Assembly (NCBI GenBank): GCA_934591745.1 | Contig: CAKTPQ010000028.1 | Location: 1-20,011, forward strand | DNA length: 20,011 bases | From: an uncultured Oscillospiraceae bacterium | Lineage (GTDB): Bacteria > Bacillota > Clostridia > Oscillospirales > Oscillospiraceae | Direction: 5' to 3' | Part shown: one piece after another, positions 14,540-20,011 of the stretch | How positions within the stretch are numbered: position 1 is the stretch's first letter | How the letters are laid out: the number at the start of each line of letters is the position of its first letter | Position numbers and translations under genes: made by a program | Notes under the pieces: model-generated | Databases searched by the model: none | The model's input: only the letters and a program-made list of their open reading frames with translations | What the model was told of the DNA's origin: nothing

Positions 14540-15781
14540 TTACTCCACGGTAACGCCGCGCTTTTTGAACTCCTCCACCATCAGATCCAGATCCGGCGCG
14601 ATGTGGATCGGCTCACCGGCGGACTTGATGGCGTTGGCCACGTCCTTCAGGCCGTTGCCGGTGACCACGGACACCACCGTGGCGTCGTGGGGGATGAGGC
14701 CCTCCTCGCAGGCCTTCTTCAGCGCCGCCGCACCGGTGACGCCGGCGGGCTCACCGAACACGCCGCAGGTGCGTCCCAGCAGGCGCTGGGCGGCCAGGAT
14801 CTCCTCGTCTGAGACATTGACGGCGATGCCGTTTGACTCTCGGATGGCCATCAGCGCCTTGTCGGCGTTGCGGGGCACACCCACGGAGATGGAGTCGGCG
14901 ATGGTGTTCTCCTCCATGGGCTCCCAGGGCTTATCCTCCTGAATGGCCCGGTTGATGGGGTAGCAGCCCAGGGACTGGGCGGAAATGAGGCGGGGCAGCT
15001 TGTCGATGAAGCCGATGGCGTACAGATCCTTGAAGCCCTTCCACACACCGGCGATGGTGCAGCCGTCGCCCACGGAGATGGCCAGATAGTCGGGCATCTC
15101 CCAGTTCAGCTGCTCGGCGATCTCCAGCGCCACCGTCTTTTTACCCTCGGACAGATAGGGGTTGATGGCGGCGTTGCGGTTGTACCAGCCGTACTTGTCT
15201 ATGGCGGCGGCGGACATCTTGAACGTGTCCTCATAGTTGCCCTTGACGGAGATGACGTTGGCGCCGAAGATCATCAGCTGAGCCACCTTGCCCTTGGGGG
15301 CGCGCTCCGGCACGAAGATGTAGGTCTTGATACCCGCGGCGGCGGCGTTGCCGGCCAGAGAGCTGGCGGCGTTGCCGGTGGAGGAGCAGGCGATGGTCTT
15401 GGCACCGGCCTCCATGGCCTTGGCCACGGCCATGGCGCTGGCCCGGTCCTTCAGGGAGGCGGTGGGGTTCTGGCCGTCGTCCTTCACCCACAGCTTTTTG
15501 ATGCCCAGCAGCTCCGCCAGCTTCGGCTCCTCGTACAGAGGGCTCCAGCCCACCCGCAGCGGCGTGTCGGGGGTAGTCTCCTCCACGGGCAGCAGCTCCC
15601 GGTAGCGCCACATGGAGCGGTTGTCCCGCTTAGCCAGCTTCTCCTTGGTCAGCACGGACTTGATATAGTCGTAGTCGTACACGATGTCCAGAATGCCGCC
15701 GCAGGTGCAGTTGGTCAGGTCTGGCACGGCGTCATAGGTCTTGCCGCAGCGGACACACTTGCCGTATTTCACATTTCTCAT
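14540..15781 (-). CDS. Threonine-synthase-like fold-type II PLP enzyme with zinc-ribbon N-terminus
   Basis: A 413-residue cytosolic PLP enzyme. The N-terminus has a small cysteine cluster (C9, C12, C25, C27) resembling the zinc ribbon of archaeal/Firmicute threonine synthases. The PLP lysine is K111 in NPTASLKDRAS, and STGNAAS (134-140) is the cofactor/substrate loop. Threonine synthases typically read NPTGSFKDRG, so the active-site flank differs. The ATG at 15781 has GAGGAG 7 bases upstream; the in-frame GTG 15 bases earlier lies over that site and is not used. It follows another PLP enzyme in a YgeY/YgeW neighbourhood, with a GC-rich hairpin between them, so a catabolic role is likelier than threonine biosynthesis. 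The specific reaction (elimination or replacement at a beta or gamma carbon) is unknown. Confidence 0.75.
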   Translation of the reverse strand: MRNVKYGKCVRCGKTYDAVPDLTNCTCGGILDIVYDYDYIKSVLTKEKLAKRDNRSMWRYRELLPVEETTPDTPLRVGWSPLYEEPKLAELLGIKKLWVKDDGQNPTASLKDRASAMAVAKAMEAGAKTIACSSTGNAASSLAGNAAAAGIKTYIFVPERAPKGKVAQLMIFGANVISVKGNYEDTFKMSAAAIDKYGWYNRNAAINPYLSEGKKTVALEIAEQLNWEMPDYLAISVGDGCTIAGVWKGFKDLYAIGFIDKLPRLISAQSLGCYPINRAIQEDKPWEPMEENTIADSISVGVPRNADKALMAIRESNGIAVNVSDEEILAAQRLLGRTCGVFGEPAGVTGAAALKKACEEGLIPHDATVVSVVTGNGLKDVANAIKSAGEPIHIAPDLDLMVEEFKKRGVTVE

Positions 15782-15810
15782 GGTGTCTCTCCTCACTTAA
15801 AGATGAAAAT

Positions 15811-15836
15811 CAGGGCGGGGCGACTGCCCCGCCCTG
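15811..15836 (-). terminator. GC-rich hairpin between the two PLP enzyme genes
   Basis: CAGGGCGGGGC / GCCCCGCCCTG forms a perfect 11-base stem with a 4-base loop. On the minus strand it is followed by ATTTTCATCTTT. It resembles an intrinsic terminator or attenuator and ends about 17 bases before the ribosome binding site of the downstream gene. Confidence 0.55.
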
Positions 15837-15855
15837 AAGCGATTTGTGGTCAGCA

Positions 15856-15979
15856 GGTCAAATTCATTTTTTCGGCGGCGTGTACGTCGAAAAAATACAT
15901 TGACCCAAGCGCCGTGGGCGCGTTCGCCAGTCCGCTGACTGGCGGTGGGGGATCTAAAGGGGGAGCCTGCTCCCCTTTT
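15856..15979. repeat. Series of three inverted repeats in the intergenic gap
   Basis: Three nested or successive palindromes fill this gap. GGTCA...TGACC (15856-15860/15901-15905) encloses ATTTTTTCG / CGAAAAAAT (15866-15874/15888-15896). CGCCAGTC / GACTGGCG follows (15925-15932/15937-15944). Then comes an AAAGGGGGAG / CTCCCCTTTT stem (15956-15965/15970-15979) with one imperfect pair. The last lies just after the upstream gene's stop and may act as a terminator on the minus strand. The dense modular structure resembles a dispersed intergenic repeat element; copy number cannot be judged from one window. Confidence 0.6.
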
Positions 15980-15985
15980 AAGAGA

Positions 15986-17467
15986 TCAAAGTGCCTTCAG
16001 CAGGCCGGTGGCCTCGTTGAACTCGTTGATCAGCTCGTCCAGATCCTTGGCCTGTGCGTGAACGGCGTCCCAAGTGTTCTTGGTGTCGTACCACTGGGCG
16101 TTCAGGTCCTCCACCTTCATCTGCTGCTGCTCCACCCAAGTGTAGTACTTCAGGTTGTGGACGCGCTTGCGCTCGGTGTAGGTCAGCTCCAGCATGGAGT
16201 CGGTCTTCAGACCCAGCATGTGCAGGTTGTGATCCAGCGCCGCCTCGTGGGCGTTGTACGCGCCGTGCATCTCGTTGAGCTCGGTGATGCGGGACTGGTA
16301 CATCACAGCGGAGTCGGTCAGGACGGTACCCACCACGTCGTTCTCGGTGAGCTCATAGTACTTGGCCATCTTGATGCAGCACAGCACGTTGGCGATGCCG
16401 GAGATGCCCAGCCAGCTCATCTTCTGGATATCCTCATCGGACATACCCAGCTCGTCCTTCATATACTTCTGGCCCTCGGGGGTGTTGAACAGGCGCAGCA
16501 GGCGCTGGCTGTCCTCGTCGTCGATGGCGATGGCCATGTCGGTGTTCTTCACGTTGTGGATCCAGGGGATGTGCTTGTCGCCGATACCCTCGATGCGGTG
16601 GCCGCCGAAGCCGTTGTTCAGGATGGTGGGGCACTGCAGGGCCTCGCCCACGGCCAGCTTCAGGTGGGGATAGCGCTCCTTCAGCAGATCACCGGCGGAC
16701 ATGGTGCCGGCGGAGCCGGAGGTGAAGCAGGCGCCGGCGAAGTTCTGACCGGGCTTCTTCACGGCCTCGAACAGCTCGGCCAGCGCGTAGCCGGTGACGT
16801 TGTAGTGCCACAGGGGGTTGCCCATCTCGGCGAACTGGTTGAAGATCATCATGGTGGGATCCTGCTTCAGCTCCCAGGTCTTGTCGAAGATCTCCTTGAC
16901 GTTGGACTCGCAGCCGGGGGTGGCGATGATCTGGCCGGCGATGCTCTTGAGCCAATCAAAGCGCTCCTTGGACATATCCTGGGGCAGGATGGCCACGGAC
17001 TCGCAGGCCAGGAGCTTGGAGTTGAAGGCGCCGCCGCGGCAGTAGTTGCCGGTGGAGGGCCAAACGGCGTGGTGATAGGTGGCGTCGAACTGGCCGGTCA
17101 CGAGGCGGGGAGCCAGGCAGCCGAAGGAGGCGCCCACCTTGTGGCAGCCGGTGGGGAACCACTTGCCGGACATGGCGATGATGCGGCAGGGCACGCCGGA
17201 GAGCTTGCTGGGGATCTCCACATAGTTGGGGACCGCCTGGAACAGGCCGCCCTGCTCCTTGGCCTCATTCTTCCAGGTGATGCGGAACAGGTTCACGGGG
17301 TCGACATCCCACAGGCCGGTGTGAGCCAGCTTGGCCTGGATCTTCTCAGGCACCGTGGTGGGGTCCTGCATCTGGGCGATGGTGGGGATGATGATGTTGT
17401 TCTCCTTGGCCTTCTCAATGTTGTGCATCAGGCCGGTCTTGTTGATGCTGAGATCGATTTTACCCAT
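15986..17467 (-). CDS. Uncharacterised PLP-dependent enzyme, TrpB-like beta-subunit family
   Basis: A 493-residue cytosolic fold-type II PLP enzyme, larger than threonine synthase or cysteine synthase. The probable Schiff-base lysine is K110 in FPTGCHKVGAS, similar to the PTGSHK of long-type tryptophan synthase beta chains. STGN (138-141) and the phosphate-binding GSAGT (251-255) are present. The C-terminal part contains CCIKMAKYYELTENDVV and a charged helical tail. Family members are annotated only as PLP-dependent protein subunit beta and, from general knowledge, occur beside YgeY/YgeW genes. AGGAGG lies 9 bases before the ATG, and the gene overlaps the regulator's end by 8 bases, so the pair is cotranscribed. 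Its reaction is unknown; ammonia-lyase or beta-elimination chemistry on a diamino acid is one possibility. Confidence 0.8.
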   Translation of the reverse strand: MGKIDLSINKTGLMHNIEKAKENNIIIPTIAQMQDPTTVPEKIQAKLAHTGLWDVDPVNLFRITWKNEAKEQGGLFQAVPNYVEIPSKLSGVPCRIIAMSGKWFPTGCHKVGASFGCLAPRLVTGQFDATYHHAVWPSTGNYCRGGAFNSKLLACESVAILPQDMSKERFDWLKSIAGQIIATPGCESNVKEIFDKTWELKQDPTMMIFNQFAEMGNPLWHYNVTGYALAELFEAVKKPGQNFAGACFTSGSAGTMSAGDLLKERYPHLKLAVGEALQCPTILNNGFGGHRIEGIGDKHIPWIHNVKNTDMAIAIDDEDSQRLLRLFNTPEGQKYMKDELGMSDEDIQKMSWLGISGIANVLCCIKMAKYYELTENDVVGTVLTDSAVMYQSRITELNEMHGAYNAHEAALDHNLHMLGLKTDSMLELTYTERKRVHNLKYYTWVEQQQMKVEDLNAQWYDTKNTWDAVHAQAKDLDELINEFNEATGLLKAL

Positions 17468-18116
17468 GTTTCTTTTCCTCCTGTTTGTTAGCGTCGATAT
17501 AAGAATATAAAGTATATTTGGAAATACCGAAGTATTTTGCCACTTTGTCGCCGGACTTGGTCACCAAAAAGGCGCCGGAATTGTTCAAAAACTGGATGGC
17601 CCGGATCTTCTCGTCCTTGTTCATCAGGGCCACGGGCTTGCCCACCAGGGCCACCGAGCGGTCGATGAGCTCATCGAGCACATCGTTTACATTGATGATG
17701 CGCTGGGGCTCCCCGGTCTCATCGCGGTCGGCTGAGGGGATAAGGTTGGCCAGCTCCCGCTCCATGAGGATGGTGGCCGTCATGTCGTAGTTGATGGAGA
17801 GGATGGCGCTCACCGCCCCCTTGCTGTTGCGGATATAGAGGGAGGAGGATTTCAATATCTTCCCGTCCGGGGTCTTGGTCAGGTAGCACAGGTGATCCTT
17901 GGGGTGCTTCTCCTGGCTCTCCAGCTGGTCAAGGACCACCTGAGAGGCGCCGTCGCCGATCTTGCGGCCGGTGACATGGCCGTTGGCGATGTAGGCGATG
18001 GAGTGCTCGGGATGCCCGGCCCCCAGGTCGTGGATGACCACCTCGCACTTGTCGCCGAATTGGGCGGCGATGCCCGCCGCGATCTGCTTCAGAGCTTCTA
18101 ATCGTTTGCTTTCCAT
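17460..18116 (-). CDS. YheO-type PAS-domain helix-turn-helix regulator
   Basis: A 218-residue transcription factor. The N-terminal YheO-like PAS domain covers about 8-115 (CEVVIHDLG, HPEHSIAYIANGHVTGR, then SSSLYIRNSKG and AILSINYDMT). The C-terminal helix-turn-helix is at about 160-208, with KIRAIQFLNNSGAFLVTKSG leading into KVAKYFGISKYTLYSYI, the family pattern also seen in DauR, the D-arginine catabolism repressor. A small amino-acid-like ligand for the PAS domain is therefore plausible. It heads the minus-strand operon (8-base overlap with the PLP enzyme) and faces ygeY across a 245-base gap, so it probably controls both directions. AAGGAG lies 10 bases before the ATG. Confidence 0.88.
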   Translation of the reverse strand: MESKRLEALKQIAAGIAAQFGDKCEVVIHDLGAGHPEHSIAYIANGHVTGRKIGDGASQVVLDQLESQEKHPKDHLCYLTKTPDGKILKSSSLYIRNSKGAVSAILSINYDMTATILMERELANLIPSADRDETGEPQRIINVNDVLDELIDRSVALVGKPVALMNKDEKIRAIQFLNNSGAFLVTKSGDKVAKYFGISKYTLYSYIDANKQEEKKHG

Positions 18117-18186
18117 CCGATCAACTCTCCTTCGTCAAAGCCCTCCGAGCAGCAGGACTGTGCCTGCTAACTTTTTCACATGTTAC

Positions 18187-18214
18187 ATCATACCACATTC
18201 TCCCCAGAAATCAA
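18187..18214 (-). promoter_or_regulatory. Probable promoter of the regulator - PLP enzyme operon
   Basis: On the minus strand TTGATT (18209-18214) and TATGAT (18187-18192) are 16 bases apart. The leader of about 65 bases contains the hairpin AGCAGG / CCTGCT (18151-18156/18163-18168). Confidence 0.65.
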
Positions 18215-18255
18215 TGATTTTTCCAAAAAAATTTTTAGGTTTCATAAATTTTTGT

Positions 18256-18283
18256 TTGACTTCTGTGGGCGGTGTGCTATTAT
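18256..18283 (+). promoter_or_regulatory. Probable promoter of the ygeY-ygeW operon
   Basis: TTGACT (18256-18261) and TATTAT (18278-18283) are 16 bases apart. The transcript would begin near the hairpin GGACGC / GCGTCC (18294-18299/18306-18311) and have a leader of about 70 bases. It is back to back with the regulator promoter across an AT-rich stretch. Confidence 0.7.
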
Positions 18284-18361
18284 GAATGTGGTGGGACGCC
18301 CTCGTGCGTCCGCCCTATCGAAAAAGCAGAAATTCAAATATACATCTGGAGGTATGTTTTT

Positions 18362-19759
18362 ATGGATTTTGAAGCCATCAAGAAGGCCGCGGAGGGCTAC
18401 AAGCCCGCAATGGTCAAGTTCCTGCGGGACATGATCGCCATCCCCTCCGAATCCTGCCAGGAGGAGGGCGTTGTCCGCCGCATCGCCCAGGAGATGAAGG
18501 ACCTGGGCTATGACAAGGTGGAGTTCGACAAGCTGGGCAATGTCATCGGCTGGATGGGCGAGGGCGACAAGATCATCGCCATCGACTCCCACATCGACAC
18601 CGTGGGCATCGGCAACATCGAAAACTGGGAAGCCGACCCCTATCAGGGCTACGAAACCGAGGACATCATCTACGGCCGGGGCGGCTCCGACCAGGAGGGC
18701 GGCATGGCCGCCGCCGCCTACGGCGTGAAGATCATGAAGGACCTGGGCCTGCTGCCCAAGGGCTACAAGATGATGGTGGTGGGCTCCGTCCAGGAGGAGG
18801 ACTGCGACGGCATGTGCTGGCAGTCCATCGTCAACGAGTACTTCAACGGCCCCGAGGACGCCCGCAGCAAGGTGGAGTTCGTGATTTCCACCGAGCCCAC
18901 CGACGGCGGCATCTACCGCGGTCACCGGGGCCGCATGGAGATCCGGGTGGATATGCACGGCGTTTCCTGCCACGGCTCCGCCCCCGAGCGCGGCGACAAC
19001 GCCATCCACAAGATGGCCGAGGTCATCCTCAATGTCCGGGACCTCAACGAGAACCCCGCCGACGGCTCCGCCGAGATCAACGGCCTGGCAAAGATGCTGG
19101 ATCCCAAGTTCAACCCCGAGCACTATGAGGACGCCCGCTTCCTGGGCCGGGGCACCTGCACCACCAGCCAGATCTTCTATACCTCCCCCTCCCGCTGCGC
19201 CGTAGCGGATAGCTGCTCCATCTCCATCGACCGCCGCATGACCGCCGGCGAGACCTACAAGTCCTGCCTCAAGGAGATCGAGGACCTGCCCGCCTGCCGC
19301 AAGTACGCCAAGGATGTGAAGGTCTCCATGTATATGTACGACCGTCCCGCCTGGACCGGCCATGTCTATGAGACCGAGTGCTTCTTCCCCACCTGGATCA
19401 ACAAGGAGTCCGCCCCCCATGTCCAGGCCCTCATCGACGCCCACCACGCCCTGTGGGGCGATAAGCGCCTGATGCCCACCGCCCTGGCCGCCTCCAAGCG
19501 CGAGGGCCGCCCCCTCACCGACAAGTGGACCTTCTCCACCAACGGCGTGTCCATCCAGGGCCGCTACGGCATCCCCTGCGTGGGCTTCGGCCCCGGCGCC
19601 GAGTCCCAGGCCCACGCCCCCAACGAGGTGACCTTCAAGCAGGATCTGGTGACCTGCGCCGCCCTCTATGCCGCCGTGCCCGGCCTCTATCACCCCGAGA
19701 ACAAGGACGGCTCCGCCACCTCCTTCCGCCAGGAGCTCACCGGCAACGACATCAAGTGA
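18362..19759 (+). CDS. ygeY: YgeY-family M20 metallohydrolase, selenium-metabolism linked
   Basis: A 465-residue cytosolic zinc hydrolase of the M20 peptidase/deacetylase clan. Metal-site motifs are in place: H77 and D79 in DSHIDTVG, D110 in [10 protein letters not shown], the catalytic glutamate pair E145-E146 in [10 protein letters not shown]178 in STEPTDGG, a conserved histidine H204 in VSCHGSAPE, and the late HAPNE motif. Relatives cleave N-acyl, carbamoyl or peptide bonds of amino-acid derivatives. The YgeY subfamily takes its label from co-occurrence with selenium-dependent molybdenum hydroxylase genes. The ATG at 18362 has GGAGG 9 bases upstream; longer in-frame readings start inside the promoter. 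The ygeW start follows 136 bases later. Confidence 0.9.
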   Translation: MDFEAIKKAAEGYKPAMVKFLRDMIAIPSESCQEEGVVRRIAQEMKDLGYDKVEFDKLGNVIGWMGEGDKIIAIDSHIDTVGIGNIENWEADPYQGYETEDIIYGRGGSDQEGGMAAAAYGVKIMKDLGLLPKGYKMMVVGSVQEEDCDGMCWQSIVNEYFNGPEDARSKVEFVISTEPTDGGIYRGHRGRMEIRVDMHGVSCHGSAPERGDNAIHKMAEVILNVRDLNENPADGSAEINGLAKMLDPKFNPEHYEDARFLGRGTCTTSQIFYTSPSRCAVADSCSISIDRRMTAGETYKSCLKEIEDLPACRKYAKDVKVSMYMYDRPAWTGHVYETECFFPTWINKESAPHVQALIDAHHALWGDKRLMPTALAASKREGRPLTDKWTFSTNGVSIQGRYGIPCVGFGPGAESQAHAPNEVTFKQDLVTCAALYAAVPGLYHPENKDGSATSFRQELTGNDIK

Positions 19760-19780
19760 TCTGCGCAAAGCGCGCACCCC

Positions 19781-19818
19781 TCCGCAGGGGCGGGCGGCCC
19801 TGCCCGCCCGGCGGCGGA
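19781..19818 (+). other. GC-rich hairpin between ygeY and ygeW
   Basis: GGGCGGGC / GCCCGCCC (19788-19795/19802-19809) is an 8-base perfect stem, with an outer TCCGC / GCGGA pairing (19781-19785/19814-19818). No U-run follows. It resembles the GC-rich hairpin at 15811-15836 and may be an attenuator, an mRNA-stability element or a dispersed palindromic repeat. Confidence 0.6.
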
Positions 19819-19895
19819 GCACGCTGCGAAGCCCCCTGCGAAATAAATCGCCAAGCAAGCCACACATAATTACAGAACGATAAGGAGAAACTACC

Positions 19896-20011
19896 ATGAG
19901 CAAGACCATTGAACTGGCTCGCCATCTGTCCACGCTGAACATCAACAACATGTACAAGAACGATTTCTATTGGACTTGGGACAAGACCGATGACGAGATC
20001 GACGCCATCTT
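19896..20011 (+). CDS. ygeW: YgeW-type carbamoyltransferase, 5' end only
   Basis: Only the first 38 codons are in the window. The N-terminus (SKTIELARHLSTLNI, then MYKNDFYWTWDKTDDEIDAI) is the one I recognise from YgeW, the knotted transcarbamoylase-like family related to ornithine and aspartate carbamoyltransferases. AGGAG lies 8 bases before the ATG. The typical carbamoyl-phosphate motif (S-T-R-T like) would lie beyond the edge, so catalytic competence cannot be checked here. Following ygeY is the usual order. The physiological substrate of the family has not been clearly established, to my knowledge. Confidence 0.8.
   Translation, partial: MSKTIELARHLSTLNINNMYKNDFYWTWDKTDDEIDAI

Noticed and set aside
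14540..17467. Either PLP enzyme as diaminopropionate ammonia-lyase YgeX
   Set aside because: Neither has the FKMLGG-type lysine motif of YgeX; their lysine motifs are PTGCHK and NPTASLKDR.
15803..17491. Long plus-strand frame opposite the 493-residue PLP enzyme
   Set aside because: It is a shadow of a gene with intact PLP motifs; the predicted protein is a repetitive Leu/Val/Gly/His mixture with no domain.
18242..19957. Long minus-strand frame opposite ygeY
   Set aside because: The M20 metal-site motifs are on the plus strand; the antisense product is compositionally biased and crosses the divergent promoter region.
1..20011. CRISPR arrays, phage genes or insertion sequences
   Set aside because: I saw no regularly spaced direct repeats, transposase or integrase motifs, or phage structural genes on either strand.

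Overview
The window looks like a chromosomal segment of a GC-rich anaerobic Firmicute, most likely a gut-type Clostridia of the Oscillospiraceae (Oscillibacter/Flavonifractor-like). This is inferred from three things: strong AGGAGG ribosome binding sites with third codon positions mostly G or C; Firmicute families (YerC, YlxM, the YfmF/YfmH peptidase pair, KhpA next to RpsP); and a YgeY/YgeW selenium-metabolism-linked cluster. No phage, insertion sequence or CRISPR array was seen.

Layout. (1) 1-2200, minus strand: a tRNA-Val cut by the window edge, with its own consensus promoter, preceded by a small operon yerC - SAM methyltransferase - hslO. (2) 2220-4461, minus strand: an AraC-type regulator and a glutamate-transporter-fold symporter with substituted substrate- and sodium-site residues. 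(3) 4560-5670, plus strand: a secreted NlpC/P60 cell-wall hydrolase with a candidate WalR box. (4) 5684-8375, plus strand: an amino-acid ABC importer (lipoprotein, permease, ATPase) behind a consensus promoter and two ARG-box-like sites, closed by a bidirectional terminator. (5) 8378-11908, minus strand: yfmF-like, yfmH-like and lgt in one tight operon. (6) 12034-14403, minus strand: the signal-recognition/ribosome operon ylxM - ffh - rpsP - khpA, with a perfect palindrome over its probable promoter and no rimM/trmD/rplS following. (7) 14540-20011: a divergent catabolic-looking locus. On the minus strand lie a YheO-type PAS regulator, an uncharacterised 493-residue PLP enzyme and a threonine-synthase-like PLP enzyme. 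On the plus strand lie ygeY (M20 hydrolase) and the start of ygeW (carbamoyltransferase family), which continues past the window.

How the parts fit. Blocks 1, 5 and 6 are housekeeping (redox chaperone, lipoprotein maturation, protein targeting, ribosome). Blocks 2 to 4 are uptake and envelope functions with local regulation. Block 7 is the most interesting. A ligand-sensing regulator, two fold-type II PLP enzymes, a metal-dependent amidohydrolase/deacylase and a transcarbamoylase homologue suggest breakdown of a nitrogen-rich, amino- or ureido-substituted compound. In other bacteria YgeW/YgeY relatives sit in selenium-linked purine and uric-acid degradation clusters. The typical diaminopropionate lyase (YgeX) is not in this window, so the two PLP enzymes may be its local replacement or act on a different intermediate.
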